A stretch of 64,000 nucleotides of DNA, taken from the NCBI RefSeq assembly GCF_015477805.1, contig NZ_JADLQL010000001.1, positions 992,001 to 1,056,000 of the forward strand, written 5' to 3'. Under the pieces are notes generated by a model, which saw nothing but the letters and a program-made list of their open reading frames with translations, ran no database searches and was not told where the DNA came from. Every line of letters begins with the position of its first letter. Positions within the stretch are counted from its first letter, which is position 1. The translations under genes were made by a program, and so were the position numbers. This DNA is from Nocardia flavorosea (GTDB lineage: Bacteria > Actinomycetota > Actinomycetes > Mycobacteriales > Mycobacteriaceae). This document shows, piece after piece, positions 27,818 through 36,611 of this stretch.

Positions 27818-29515
27818 TCACAACTTGTTCAGCACATTCCGGCCGCCGACGAGCATCGCGACCCCCACACCCGCGGTGGTGACCGCGGTCATCAGCAGCG
27901 CCATCGCGGCCACGAGCGGATATGAGCCGTTCTGCCACAGATCGAACAGCAGAGTGCCCATCACCTGCGTGGTCGAAGCGCGCACCAGTAGCGAGGCGGC
28001 GAATTCATGCGTCAGCAGGATGAACATCAACGCGACGGCACTGAGGATGGTGGGCCGCATCAACGGCAGCATCACCCGCAGATTCGTCATCAGCGGCGAG
28101 GCCCCGCTGGTCGCCGATGCCTCACTGTAGGTGTTGCCGAGCGAAAGCATGGCGGTCATCTGCATCCGGGTCGCGTAGGGCAACATCAGCACGATGTAGA
28201 CCAGGATGATCACGGTCTGGGTTCCGTACAGGATGAGCGGCGGCTCGGTATAGGTGAGCAGGAAGCCGACACCGAAGATCACCGCCGGAATGCCCAGGGG
28301 CAGGGCGGTGATCAAATCGGCGAGCAATGCCATGATCTTGAACTGCCGCCCGCGGACCAGCAGGGTGGCCATCAGGTAGCCCAGTGGTACGCAGATCAGC
28401 ACGGCGGCCAGTGAGGTCGACACACTGGTGAGCACGGAACTCACGATGGCACTGTCGGCGGCCAGGGTACGGAAGTTGTCCAGGGTGAGCAGGTCCCAGG
28501 ACAGCGATCCGGACCAGTACGGGGTGAGCGCGACGATGATCAAGCCGATCAGCGGGATGATCAGCGCGAACAGGGCATAGACGATAATGGTCACCGTGGC
28601 CCACAGCGAGCGGCCGCCGGCCGGCGCGAAGGATTTGCCACCATGAGTGACGAATCGGGACTGGTTGCCCAGCAGTCCTTTCTGGATCAGCACCAGCACC
28701 AGCCCGAAGATCACCAGCGGAGAACCGGCGGCGGCCGCCGCGGCGAAATCCGACGGCGATTCCGAGACCCGGCGATACATTTCGGTGGTCAGCACCTTCA
28801 CGCCGTAGTTCTGACCGAGCAGCAGCGGGCCCGTGAACTGGCCGAGCCCGAGCAGCAACGCGATACCGCCGCCGTAGATCAGCGACGGCCGCAGCAGCGG
28901 CAGGACGACGCGGAAGAACACTCCCACGGTGGAGGATCCGCTGATCTGCGCGGCCTCCAGATGTTCGGCACCGATGTTCTGCATCCCGGCGCTGACGAAC
29001 AGGTACACGAACGAGGTGAGCCCGAACCCGGTGAGAATGATGATCCACGGCACGGTGTACACATCGATCGGCCCGGAATCCGAACCGCTCCACCAGGGCA
29101 GCTTCCGCAACAGCACATTCAGGTAGCCCGGCCCGGGTGAGAGCAGGAACGCCCAGCCCACGATATTGGCGACCGCGGGCATCACGATCGGCAGGATCGG
29201 GATGATCCGCAAGAACCCGAACCGTTGCGGCAGCCGGCTCGCCGCGAACGCGAGCAGCGTACCGAGCACCATGGCGATCACCAGCGACCCCAGCGCGAGC
29301 GCGACGGTGGTCCGGATGGTTTCGCCGATATCGAAGCGGGTGTACTGCGCCCGGTATCCGCGGGCACCGTCCTCGAAGGCCAGCGACTGCAATCGGATCA
29401 TCGGCAACACCACGAGGTATGCCAGTACGGCAAGCAGGGCGAAATACCCGAGCCGGGTCCGCCACTGCGCCGGTATCGCGAAGGGACGATTCGCGGCGGC
29501 GGTCACGGTGGCCAT
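27818..29515 (-). CDS. ABC transporter permease, fused two-domain FbpB type
   Basis: A 565-residue membrane protein with about twelve hydrophobic segments in two repeats, each holding a binding-protein-dependent permease domain with its coupling loop ('EAAQISGSSTVGVFFRVVLP' and 'EASATSGASPLMTNLRVMLP'). This fused layout is that of Fe3+-type (FbpB/SfuB) permeases. Its start shares one base with the ATPase stop. The family also imports phosphonates, organic acids and other small solutes. Being in a catabolic regulon, an organic substrate is more likely than iron. Confidence 0.88.
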   Translation of the reverse strand: MATVTAAANRPFAIPAQWRTRLGYFALLAVLAYLVVLPMIRLQSLAFEDGARGYRAQYTRFDIGETIRTTVALALGSLVIAMVLGTLLAFAASRLPQRFGFLRIIPILPIVMPAVANIVGWAFLLSPGPGYLNVLLRKLPWWSGSDSGPIDVYTVPWIIILTGFGLTSFVYLFVSAGMQNIGAEHLEAAQISGSSTVGVFFRVVLPLLRPSLIYGGGIALLLGLGQFTGPLLLGQNYGVKVLTTEMYRRVSESPSDFAAAAAAGSPLVIFGLVLVLIQKGLLGNQSRFVTHGGKSFAPAGGRSLWATVTIIVYALFALIIPLIGLIIVALTPYWSGSLSWDLLTLDNFRTLAADSAIVSSVLTSVSTSLAAVLICVPLGYLMATLLVRGRQFKIMALLADLITALPLGIPAVIFGVGFLLTYTEPPLILYGTQTVIILVYIVLMLPYATRMQMTAMLSLGNTYSEASATSGASPLMTNLRVMLPLMRPTILSAVALMFILLTHEFAASLLVRASTTQVMGTLLFDLWQNGSYPLVAAMALLMTAVTTAGVGVAMLVGGRNVLNKL

Positions 29516-30678
29516 CAGGCGCGGCCTCCCGTGGTGACGGCGACGGGCGACGGCGCGGCGGTGGTCTCGTCCCCGGGGACCGCGAAAACACGCAGACTCG
29601 CCGGGGAGAAGCTCACGACCAGCGGTGCGCCCGGACGGCTACCGCGCAAGGCCGCACTGTGCTGGGCGGCCGGTGCCCGCAGAATCAGCTGTTCACCACC
29701 GGTTTCGACGGTGACATCGAAGTACCGTCCGCCGTATTCGTAGGTCACCAGCTCGGCATGCAGCGCGACATTGCCCACCGGGACCTCCTCGGTCCTGGCG
29801 TGCAGCAGCACATCGTCGGGCCGCAACCGGGCCACGGCGGCGGTGCGCCGGTCGGCGGAATCACGGACCACACCATGCGCCAGATCGATCGGATCGCCGG
29901 CGGCGGTCTCCCAGCCGTCGTGTCCGCGCCGCAGCGACAGTTTGTTGCTCATCCCGATGAAGGCGGCGACATAGTCCGATACCGGATTCTCGAAGACGAC
30001 TTCGGGAGCGTCGTACTGTTCGATCCGGCCCGCTTTCATGATGGCGAGCCGGTCGCCCAGTGCGAATGCCTCGGACTGATCGTGGGTGACGAATACCGCC
30101 GTGAAACCGAGTTTCTGGTGCAGCCGGTGGATCTGGGTACGCACCTGATCACGCAGCCGAGCGTCGAGGTTGCTCAGCGGTTCGTCGAACAGGACCAGAT
30201 CCGGCCGCGCGACCAGACCACGGGCGACGGCGACCCGCTGCTGCTGCCCGCCGCTGAGCTGCGCCGGATACCGGTCGAGCAACTGCCCGCAATCGACCAT
30301 CTCGGCGGCGGCCTCCACCGCTCCCCCGGCGACGGCTTCCTTCATTTTCCGCACCTTCAGCGGATAGCGGATATTGTCACGGACGGTCATATGCGGCCAC
30401 AGCGCGTACGACTGGAAAACCATGCCGATATTGCGCTTGTACGCGGGCACATTCAGCCGGGCGTCGGCATCGAAAACGGACCGCTCCTTGAATGCGATCG
30501 TGCCGCCCTGTGGTGTTTCCAGCCCGGCGAGACAACGCAGTGTTGTTGTTTTCCCGCACCCGCTCGGCCCGAGCAGGACCAGGAATTCGCCCTCCTCGAT
30601 CGTCAGGTCGAGCCGGTCGACCACGACATTGCTGCCATAGGTCTTCGTCAGGCCGGAAACGGTGAATTGCGACGTCAT
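29515..30678 (-). CDS. ABC transporter ATP-binding protein, FbpC/PotA type
   Basis: A 387-residue ATPase with Walker A 'GPSGCGKTTTLRC', Q-loop 'VFQSYALWPHMTV', signature 'LSGGQQQRVAVARGL' and Walker B 'DLVLFDEPLSNLDARLRDQ'. A C-terminal TOBE domain of about 130 residues follows. The start at 30678 ('MTSQFTVSGLTKTYGS') was chosen by family N-terminus; an upstream start would add 28 residues. It energises the permease encoded next. It lies between an SDR and the permease in the minus-strand operon. Confidence 0.9.
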   Translation of the reverse strand: MTSQFTVSGLTKTYGSNVVVDRLDLTIEEGEFLVLLGPSGCGKTTTLRCLAGLETPQGGTIAFKERSVFDADARLNVPAYKRNIGMVFQSYALWPHMTVRDNIRYPLKVRKMKEAVAGGAVEAAAEMVDCGQLLDRYPAQLSGGQQQRVAVARGLVARPDLVLFDEPLSNLDARLRDQVRTQIHRLHQKLGFTAVFVTHDQSEAFALGDRLAIMKAGRIEQYDAPEVVFENPVSDYVAAFIGMSNKLSLRRGHDGWETAAGDPIDLAHGVVRDSADRRTAAVARLRPDDVLLHARTEEVPVGNVALHAELVTYEYGGRYFDVTVETGGEQLILRAPAAQHSAALRGSRPGAPLVVSFSPASLRVFAVPGDETTAAPSPVAVTTGGRA

Positions 30679-30679
30679 C

Positions 30680-31462
30680 TCATGCCTTCTGGGTCGATAG
30701 TCTGGGAGTGCGTACGCCGGCGGCGGTTCCGCCGTCGACGAGAAGATCGGTGCCGGTGACATAGCTGCTGCCGGCGCCGGCCAGGAATGCGATCACCGCC
30801 GCCACTTCGGCGGGTGCGCCCCGGCGCTGCATCGGAATACTGCGGACATATGCCTCGACGTCATCGGCGGCGAATCCGGGCGCCGACGTGATCTCGGTGG
30901 TGATGCTGCCGGGACACACCGAATTCACCCGGACACCCTGTCCGGCCAGTTCCAGTGCGGCGACCTTGGTCAGCGCGCGTACACCGAATTTGGCGGCGCC
31001 GTAAGCGCCGAGTTCGGCGGTGGCGAGCACACCGCGCAGCGACGAGATGTTCACGACCGACCCACCACCGGTCATCGCCGCCGCCGCTGTTCTCAGCCCG
31101 AGGAATGTCGCGACCAGATGCTGGTCGACCATCCGGCGGAAATCGTCGAGCGTGGTCTGCGCCAGGGTCGCCTTCATCGCGGTTCCCGCACTGTTGACCA
31201 GCACGTTCATAGGATGCCCCGACTGCTCCATCACATCGGCCACGGCCTGCCAGCCGGCTTCGTCGGTGACGTCGAGGTGGTGGTAGTGGGCGCGGGGGCC
31301 CAGCGCCGACGTCCGTTTCCGGCCGGCGATATCGTCGATATCGGTGAGGTAGACCGTCGCGCCCTTCGCGGCAAACAGTTCGGCGGTCGCCCCGCCTATT
31401 CCCCCGGACGCCCCGGTCACCAGTACGTGGGTGCCGTGCCAGGGCTCGGCCGTATCGTCCAT
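30680..31462 (-). CDS. Short-chain dehydrogenase/reductase
   Basis: A 260-residue SDR with 'LVTGASGGIGGATAELFAAK', 'NSAGTAMKATLAQ' and catalytic 'GAYGAAKFGVRALTKVAALE'; it ends 'YVTGTDLLVDGGTAAG'. The start at 31462 (ATGGACGATACGGC) gives the normal N-terminus. It sits between the binding-protein gene and the ATPase gene, an unusual place for an enzyme in an ABC operon. This supports import and first oxidation of the same compound. Confidence 0.87.
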   Translation of the reverse strand: MDDTAEPWHGTHVLVTGASGGIGGATAELFAAKGATVYLTDIDDIAGRKRTSALGPRAHYHHLDVTDEAGWQAVADVMEQSGHPMNVLVNSAGTAMKATLAQTTLDDFRRMVDQHLVATFLGLRTAAAAMTGGGSVVNISSLRGVLATAELGAYGAAKFGVRALTKVAALELAGQGVRVNSVCPGSITTEITSAPGFAADDVEAYVRSIPMQRRGAPAEVAAVIAFLAGAGSSYVTGTDLLVDGGTAAGVRTPRLSTQKA

Positions 31463-31503
31463 ACCTGTCCTTCGTCGATGGTTCCGGTAACGGTGGAGCG
31501 GGA

Positions 31504-32541
31504 TCAGCTCTGGAAGCGCCGGGCCCATTCCTGGGAGTACTGCGCGACCTTGTCCGGCGTCAGATCACGGGTATCGGGTGCAGCGATATCCTGGGCCTGC
31601 ACCACGGCGCCCGGGATATCGGGCAGCGCCGCGGCGTAGCCGTCGTTCAGCGCCGTCTGCCCTTCGCGAGTTGCCAGGAAGTCGACCAGTACCTGGGCGG
31701 CATTCGGGTGCGGCGCCACACTCACCGCGTGGCTGTACCAGGGTGTCCCCCACGGCTTCGCCGGGAGGGCCCAGTCGACCGGGGCGCCCGCGGCCACCTC
31801 GGTCACCAGCGGCTGGACCGAAGGGGTCACCACGATCTCGCCCGAGGTGAGAGCCTGTGCGATACCGAGCGCACTCGGATATACCCGCGGTTCCAGCTCG
31901 GCCATCCGCTCCCAGTAGTCGGCGCCATAGGTATCGGCGTAGTAGCGGTAGAGATCGACATACGAGGCGATGCCGGTCGGGTTGACGATGCCGATCTTGC
32001 CGGTGTATTTCGGGTCGAGGATGTCATCCGGGGCGGTCAGGCCATCCGGCACCGCCCGGGTATTCCAGCCCAGCGCGAAGACGGCCGCGCTGCTGAGCGC
32101 GAAGCGGTTCTCCAGCACACTGGTCCGCGGCCGGTATTCCGGCGCCCGCAGACTCGGGCCGACCAGTTCGGTCGAATAGTTGCCGGATTGGGCCGCGTTG
32201 GTGATCCAGGTGGCGTCGGTGAGCATATGGACATCCGCGGTCCCGCGACCGGTCCGGTTCTCGGTTTCCACCCGGGGATTGATATCGGCGTCCGTGCCTC
32301 GCACGAATTCCAGGTCGATACGCGGATACTCCGTCTCGAACGCCTCCTCGAGCCGCTCGAGATTGGCCGGTTTCTGGCTCGAATAGAGCAGGACGCTGCC
32401 TTCGTTCTCGGCGGCGGCGACCACGTCGTCCCAGGTGCCCGATACCGGTGCCGTCGTTCCCGGACCCGTCCCACAGGCAGTGAGGACGGAGGTGACGGCG
32501 AGAGCCGCGACGGCCGCCGTGACCTGTAACAGCAACTTCAT
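31504..32541 (-). CDS. ABC transporter substrate-binding lipoprotein (Fe3+/organic solute type)
   Basis: A 345-residue lipoprotein. The signal peptide 'MKLLLQVTAAVAALAVTSVL' ends in the lipobox 'LTAC', so the mature protein is anchored at Cys on the outer face of the membrane. The rest is a periplasmic-binding-protein fold of the FbpA/AfuA class with 'DVVAAAENEGSVLLYSSQKP'. The Tyr pairs that bind ferric iron in true FbpA were not identified. It is clearly paralogous to the protein at 34716. First gene of the minus-strand transporter operon, it starts just behind operator site D. Confidence 0.86.
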   Translation of the reverse strand: MKLLLQVTAAVAALAVTSVLTACGTGPGTTAPVSGTWDDVVAAAENEGSVLLYSSQKPANLERLEEAFETEYPRIDLEFVRGTDADINPRVETENRTGRGTADVHMLTDATWITNAAQSGNYSTELVGPSLRAPEYRPRTSVLENRFALSSAAVFALGWNTRAVPDGLTAPDDILDPKYTGKIGIVNPTGIASYVDLYRYYADTYGADYWERMAELEPRVYPSALGIAQALTSGEIVVTPSVQPLVTEVAAGAPVDWALPAKPWGTPWYSHAVSVAPHPNAAQVLVDFLATREGQTALNDGYAAALPDIPGAVVQAQDIAAPDTRDLTPDKVAQYSQEWARRFQS

Positions 32542-32562
32542 AGTGCGAATACCCACATCCCG

Positions 32563-32582
32563 CAGAACTGAACTGATGTCAG
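32563..32582. promoter_or_regulatory. Putative TetR-regulon operator, site D
   Basis: CAGAACTGAACTGATGTCAG matches 13 of the 16 defined positions and contains the perfect inverted repeat AACTGATGTCAGTT with its right flank. It lies 21 bases before the binding-protein start on the minus strand. Confidence 0.6.
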
Positions 32583-32633
32583 TTTGAAACTATGCCATAC
32601 CCATTGTGGTGTCAATCACCTTGTGGCAATAAT

Positions 32634-32653
32634 ATGAAGTGAATCCAGTTCAA
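32634..32653. promoter_or_regulatory. Putative TetR-regulon operator, site E
   Basis: ATGAAGTGAATCCAGTTCAA matches 14 of the 16 defined positions and shares an 18-base identical core with site C. It follows an AT-rich -10-like TAATAT (32630-32635) and ends right at the AAGGAGG of the reductase gene. Sites D and E together control the divergent import and reductase operons. Confidence 0.65.
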
Positions 32654-32662
32654 GGAGGAACT

Positions 32663-34615
32663 TTGGTCTCCCCTCTCCTGTCGTCCCCGTTCCGGATAGG
32701 CGGTCTCGAGCTGCGTAATCGCCTGGTAGCGACCGCGCACGGCTCCGGTGTGGTCAGTGCCGGCGCCGCCCAGCCGGGCGATGACGACTACTGGCGACGG
32801 TGCGCCGCCGGGGGTGCGGCCATGGTGATCGCGGGCGGAACGGTCGTCGCCTCCGACTCCGGCAACCGGACAGGAAACATCACCGACGCCTCGCTGCCCG
32901 ATGCGGTTCCCGGGCTGAGGCGGCGCGCCCGGGCGATCACCGAGGGCGGCGCCGTACCGGTCTGCCAGCTCGTACACCTCGGACGCGAAACCCTGGGCGC
33001 CGAGATCTGGGAGCATCCGGTAGCACCGTCGGCCGTCCGGTCCCCACGCGAGCCGGTCCGCGCGCGAGTAATGTCGGATGCCGATATCGACCGGGTGATC
33101 GCCGATTTCGTCCGCAGTTCCCGCCACGCCACCGCAGCGGGTTTCGCCGCCGTGGAGTTGCACGCCGCCCACGGATACCTGCTGGCGCAGTTCCTCTCCC
33201 CGGTCACGAACATCCGGGCCGATGCCGTCACTCCCGCCGGCCGGGCCGCGATCCTGCACCGGCTGCACGCCGAAATCACCGCGGCCTGTCCCGGTGTCGC
33301 CGTCGGCGTGCGGGTTTCGGTGGACGGCGCCGAGGAAGCGGGTCTGGACGCCGACGGCCTGTGCGAACTACTGCCCCTGCTGGACATGTTCGACTACCTC
33401 AACATCACGGCGGGCGTGCGCACTACCTACGTCCGCGATATGGCGACCACCCAGCCTCCGCTGCTGCCCCTGCTGGGCCGGCTGCGGACTGCGACCACCC
33501 GCCCGTTGCTGGTTTCCCAGGCGTTCCGGTCGCGACCGGAGATCGAAGGGGCCCTCGCCGCCGGCGCGGACCTGGCCGGCATGGCGCGGCCTTTCGTCGC
33601 CGACCCCGAGTTCGCGGCGAAACTGCTGCGCGGCAACGACTCCCGCATCCGGCCGTGTGTATCGTGCAATGAGGACTGCCGTTCGTTCACCCCGGTACTG
33701 CTGTGCACGGTGAATCCCACCCTGGCGCCGCCCGGTCACTCGGCACGCCCGGCGCGACCCGTACAGTTCGGCCGGCCGCACAACACAACCGGGCGGGTCG
33801 TCGTCGCCGTCGTCGGTGCCGGACCGGCGGGCCTGGAGGCCGCTCTCCGGTTGGCGTCGTCGCACGAGGTCACCCTCTTCGACGCGGACCCCTGGATCGG
33901 CGGCCAACTCCGGATCGCCGCGCAGGCACCGAATCGGACGGGCTGGTCGGCACTGCTGCGCTACTACCAGGACAACCTGGGCGGCGTCCGGACCGAACTC
34001 GGACACCGGGTGTCTCCGGCAGATCTCACCGATTTCGACGAGATCATCGTGGCAACCGGAGCCACCGAAGCCGGCACGCCCGGCGCCGTGACGACCACCT
34101 CGGTCCTGACCGATCCCCGGCAGATCCGGCCCGGTTCCCGCGTGGTGGTGGTCGACGACGGCTTCGGCTACTGGCCCGCACTCGGCGCCGTGGAGGCCGC
34201 GCTGACCGGTGGGGCCGGGCAGGTCACGGTGCTCACCCCCGGTCCCGCGATCGCGGCGGGTATCCCGGCCGAGAGCCGGGTGCAACTGCTGCGGCGGTTG
34301 GCGGGACGCCCGGTCGATTTCATCGTCCAGGCCGGATCGGTCGAGGTGAGCGGCGCGGGACCCGACGTCGTGGTGGGCTACCGCACCCTGCTGTCCGGGG
34401 AGTCGCGGGAGCTGACCTGCGCTCGGGTCGTGGTCGCCGGGGAACGGATCGCCACCGAGTGGCGCGCCTTCCCCGACCGACTGCCGCAGGCGAGAGTGCA
34501 GATCATCGGTGACGCACTCGTCCCCCGGCGGGTATCGCATGCCGTCGCCGAGGGGTACGCGGCCGCGGAAACGATTATCGGCGGCGTGCGGCCGGTGCCG
34601 GCGGACGCCGGGTGA
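32663..34615 (+). CDS. Old-yellow-enzyme-like NADH:flavin oxidoreductase (2,4-dienoyl-CoA reductase type)
   Basis: A 650-residue multidomain flavoenzyme. Residues 1-325 form an FMN TIM barrel ('IGGLELRNRLVATAHGSG', 'ELHAAHGYLLAQFLSPVTN'). Then come four Cys in 'CVSCNEDCRSFTPVLLC', the [4Fe-4S] site, and a C-terminal FAD/NAD Rossmann region ('VVAVVGAGPAGLEAALRLA', 'WIGGQLRIAAQAPNR'). The layout is that of 2,4-dienoyl-CoA reductase, trimethylamine dehydrogenase and BaiCD. It likely reduces a conjugated double bond. The start is probably TTG at 32663, four bases after AAGGAGG; the GTG at 32639 lies inside the operator and is less likely. Confidence 0.86.
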   Translation: MVSPLLSSPFRIGGLELRNRLVATAHGSGVVSAGAAQPGDDDYWRRCAAGGAAMVIAGGTVVASDSGNRTGNITDASLPDAVPGLRRRARAITEGGAVPVCQLVHLGRETLGAEIWEHPVAPSAVRSPREPVRARVMSDADIDRVIADFVRSSRHATAAGFAAVELHAAHGYLLAQFLSPVTNIRADAVTPAGRAAILHRLHAEITAACPGVAVGVRVSVDGAEEAGLDADGLCELLPLLDMFDYLNITAGVRTTYVRDMATTQPPLLPLLGRLRTATTRPLLVSQAFRSRPEIEGALAAGADLAGMARPFVADPEFAAKLLRGNDSRIRPCVSCNEDCRSFTPVLLCTVNPTLAPPGHSARPARPVQFGRPHNTTGRVVVAVVGAGPAGLEAALRLASSHEVTLFDADPWIGGQLRIAAQAPNRTGWSALLRYYQDNLGGVRTELGHRVSPADLTDFDEIIVATGATEAGTPGAVTTTSVLTDPRQIRPGSRVVVVDDGFGYWPALGAVEAALTGGAGQVTVLTPGPAIAAGIPAESRVQLLRRLAGRPVDFIVQAGSVEVSGAGPDVVVGYRTLLSGESRELTCARVVVAGERIATEWRAFPDRLPQARVQIIGDALVPRRVSHAVAEGYAAAETIIGGVRPVPADAG

Positions 34616-34715
34616 CAGCGCCCCAGAGAACTGCGCCGGTACCGGCGTGACCGGCGAGCGGCCGGACCGGGATGTCTCGGCCCGGCCCGTAGCCACGGAA
34701 AAGGATGAGGTACAT

Positions 34716-35759
34716 ATGCGGAAAACCCTTCGAACGAAGGCTGCCGGAACGGCAGCAGTGCTGGCTGCGATCACGTTGACGCTGGCCGGATGTGGTGGTG
34801 CCACCGCGGTCTCCCGGCCGGTATCGGGATCCTGGGACGAGGTGGTGGCAGCGGCCAACGAAGAAGGCGCCGTCACGATCTACTCCACCCAGGCGCAACC
34901 GGTACTGGCGGATCTGGAGAAAGCCTTCGAAACGGCCTACCCCGGTATCGATCTGAGTGTGGTCCGGGGCGTGGACGCCGATCTGCTCTCCCGGATCGAC
35001 GCCGAGGCCCGTACCGGCAAGGGCGCCGGGGATATCGCGGTCATCACCGATGTCGCCTGGATGCAGGCGGCAGCAGATACCGACCACGCCGTCGAGGTGA
35101 TCGGTCCCGCGTTCGACGCGCCCGACTACCGGCGCGCCGACAGCCTCGTCGACGGGAAGTTCTTCCTCGAGGGCGCGGTGGTCCTCGGCTTCGGGTGGAA
35201 CACCGGCGCATACCCGAAGGGCATCCGGTCGGCCGAAGACCTGCTCGATCCCGTACTGAAAGGCAAGATCGGCATCGTCACACCGGCCACCTCGCCGACC
35301 TACATCGACTACTACGACCACATCGAGGAGCATTACGGCGGCCGCGAATTCCTCGAGAAGCTCGCACAGGACGAACCCCGCATCTACCCGAGCTCACAAC
35401 CACTCGGCCAGGCACTGGCCTCGGGCGAGATCGTTGCCGCGCTGATGTGCAATCCGATGCTGCCGGAGCGTGCCGCGGGCGCTCCCGTGGATTGGACCGC
35501 CGGCCCACACGTCTGGGGCGCACGCTGGTACGGGCTCGCGCTCGGTTCCGCGCCCCACCCCAATGCAGCGCAGGTACTCGCCGATTTCATGGTGAGCCGG
35601 CCGGGCCAGGAGGCGACGTCGCCGGGTTACGGGTCGGTCCTGCCCGGTATCGAGGGAGCGCTGGCGGTGGCGCAGGACGTTCCGGACCAGAACCTCGAGG
35701 TGACCATCGGCGAAGGAGCCGAAAAGTACCGCAACGACTGGGAGGACATCTTCCAGTGA
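34716..35759 (+). CDS. ABC transporter substrate-binding lipoprotein, second paralogue
   Basis: A 347-residue lipoprotein with a signal peptide and lipobox 'LAGC' ('AAITLTLAGCGGATAV'). The mature part parallels the protein at 31504 throughout, for example 'WDEVVAAANEEGAVTIYS', 'FETAYPGIDLSVVRGVDADL' and 'SAPHPNAAQVLADFM'. No permease or ATPase is encoded in this operon, so it probably delivers to the importer encoded divergently at 27818-30678. The two binding proteins may recognise different forms of the substrate. ATG follows AAAAGGATGAGG. Confidence 0.86.
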   Translation: MRKTLRTKAAGTAAVLAAITLTLAGCGGATAVSRPVSGSWDEVVAAANEEGAVTIYSTQAQPVLADLEKAFETAYPGIDLSVVRGVDADLLSRIDAEARTGKGAGDIAVITDVAWMQAAADTDHAVEVIGPAFDAPDYRRADSLVDGKFFLEGAVVLGFGWNTGAYPKGIRSAEDLLDPVLKGKIGIVTPATSPTYIDYYDHIEEHYGGREFLEKLAQDEPRIYPSSQPLGQALASGEIVAALMCNPMLPERAAGAPVDWTAGPHVWGARWYGLALGSAPHPNAAQVLADFMVSRPGQEATSPGYGSVLPGIEGALAVAQDVPDQNLEVTIGEGAEKYRNDWEDIFQ

Positions 35760-35794
35760 GCGCCGCAACACCAACAGCACAGGAGGAACCGGCC

Positions 35795-36583
35795 GTGCCT
35801 GCACAGCAGTTCACCGGAAAGGTGGCGCTGGTGACCGGCGCCGGATCGGGGATCGGCGCTGCCACCGCACGACTGTTCGCCCAGCGCGGCGCGGCGGCGG
35901 TCCACCTCTGCGATATCGACCGGCAGGCCGCCGCCGGGGTGGCGGCGGATATCGCCGGCGGAGTACCGGTGGAACTGGACGTGGCCGATTCGGCTCAGGT
36001 CGACCGGGCATTCGCCACCGTGCTGGCCCGGCACCGGCGCGTCGATATCGTCGTCCACGCGGCCGGTGTCGACGATCCGCGCAGTAAACAGCGCATCTAC
36101 GCGGCCGCCGAACAGAACCGGCCGCCGGATGTGCTGGCCCACCTCGAGGACGCCGACTGGCGGCGTATTCTCTCGATCAATCTGGACGGCACCTTCCATG
36201 TCCTGCGCGCTGCGGTCCGCACGATGAAGGAAACCGGTGGCGGTGCGATCGTCACTGTGGGTTCGTCCGCCGCATTCGACACCTTGGCCGGCTATCCGCA
36301 CTACGCGGCGTCCAAGGCGGGTGTGCATGCGCTCAGCCAGTCGGTGGCGAAAGAGGTGGCGCATCTCGGAATCCGAGTGAACACCGTCGCGCCGGGACCG
36401 GTCGATACCGGGATGGCCCGCCGTACGCCGCCGCACCTGCGGGCGGCCATGACCGAAGGCGCCGCGCGCGGTTACGCCACCGCCGAGGAACTGGCCGACA
36501 ACATCCTGTATCTCGCCGCACCGTCGGCCGCCAACGTGGTAGGCGCAGTGCTGTTGAGCAACGGCGGCCGGTTCACCGTCTGA
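35795..36583 (+). CDS. Short-chain dehydrogenase/reductase
   Basis: A 262-residue SDR with 'LVTGAGSGIGAATARLFAQ', catalytic 'YPHYAASKAGVHALSQSVAK' and 'APGPVDTGMARRTPP'. GTG at 35795 lies eight bases after AGGAGG and is preferred to the GTG at 35756 that overlaps the binding-protein stop. An insertion after 'HAAGVDDPRSKQRIY' lengthens the loop following strand 4 relative to ordinary SDRs. It is the third gene of the reductase operon. Confidence 0.86.
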   Translation: MPAQQFTGKVALVTGAGSGIGAATARLFAQRGAAAVHLCDIDRQAAAGVAADIAGGVPVELDVADSAQVDRAFATVLARHRRVDIVVHAAGVDDPRSKQRIYAAAEQNRPPDVLAHLEDADWRRILSINLDGTFHVLRAAVRTMKETGGGAIVTVGSSAAFDTLAGYPHYAASKAGVHALSQSVAKEVAHLGIRVNTVAPGPVDTGMARRTPPHLRAAMTEGAARGYATAEELADNILYLAAPSAANVVGAVLLSNGGRFTV

Positions 36584-36611
36584 CCGCCGGATCGAGCAAC
36601 GAGGAGCAAGT

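Noticed and set aside
27818..32541. Ferric iron uptake system
   Set aside because: The protein families allow it, but the operon includes two SDR genes and the shared catabolic operators, and no iron-regulator box was recognised.
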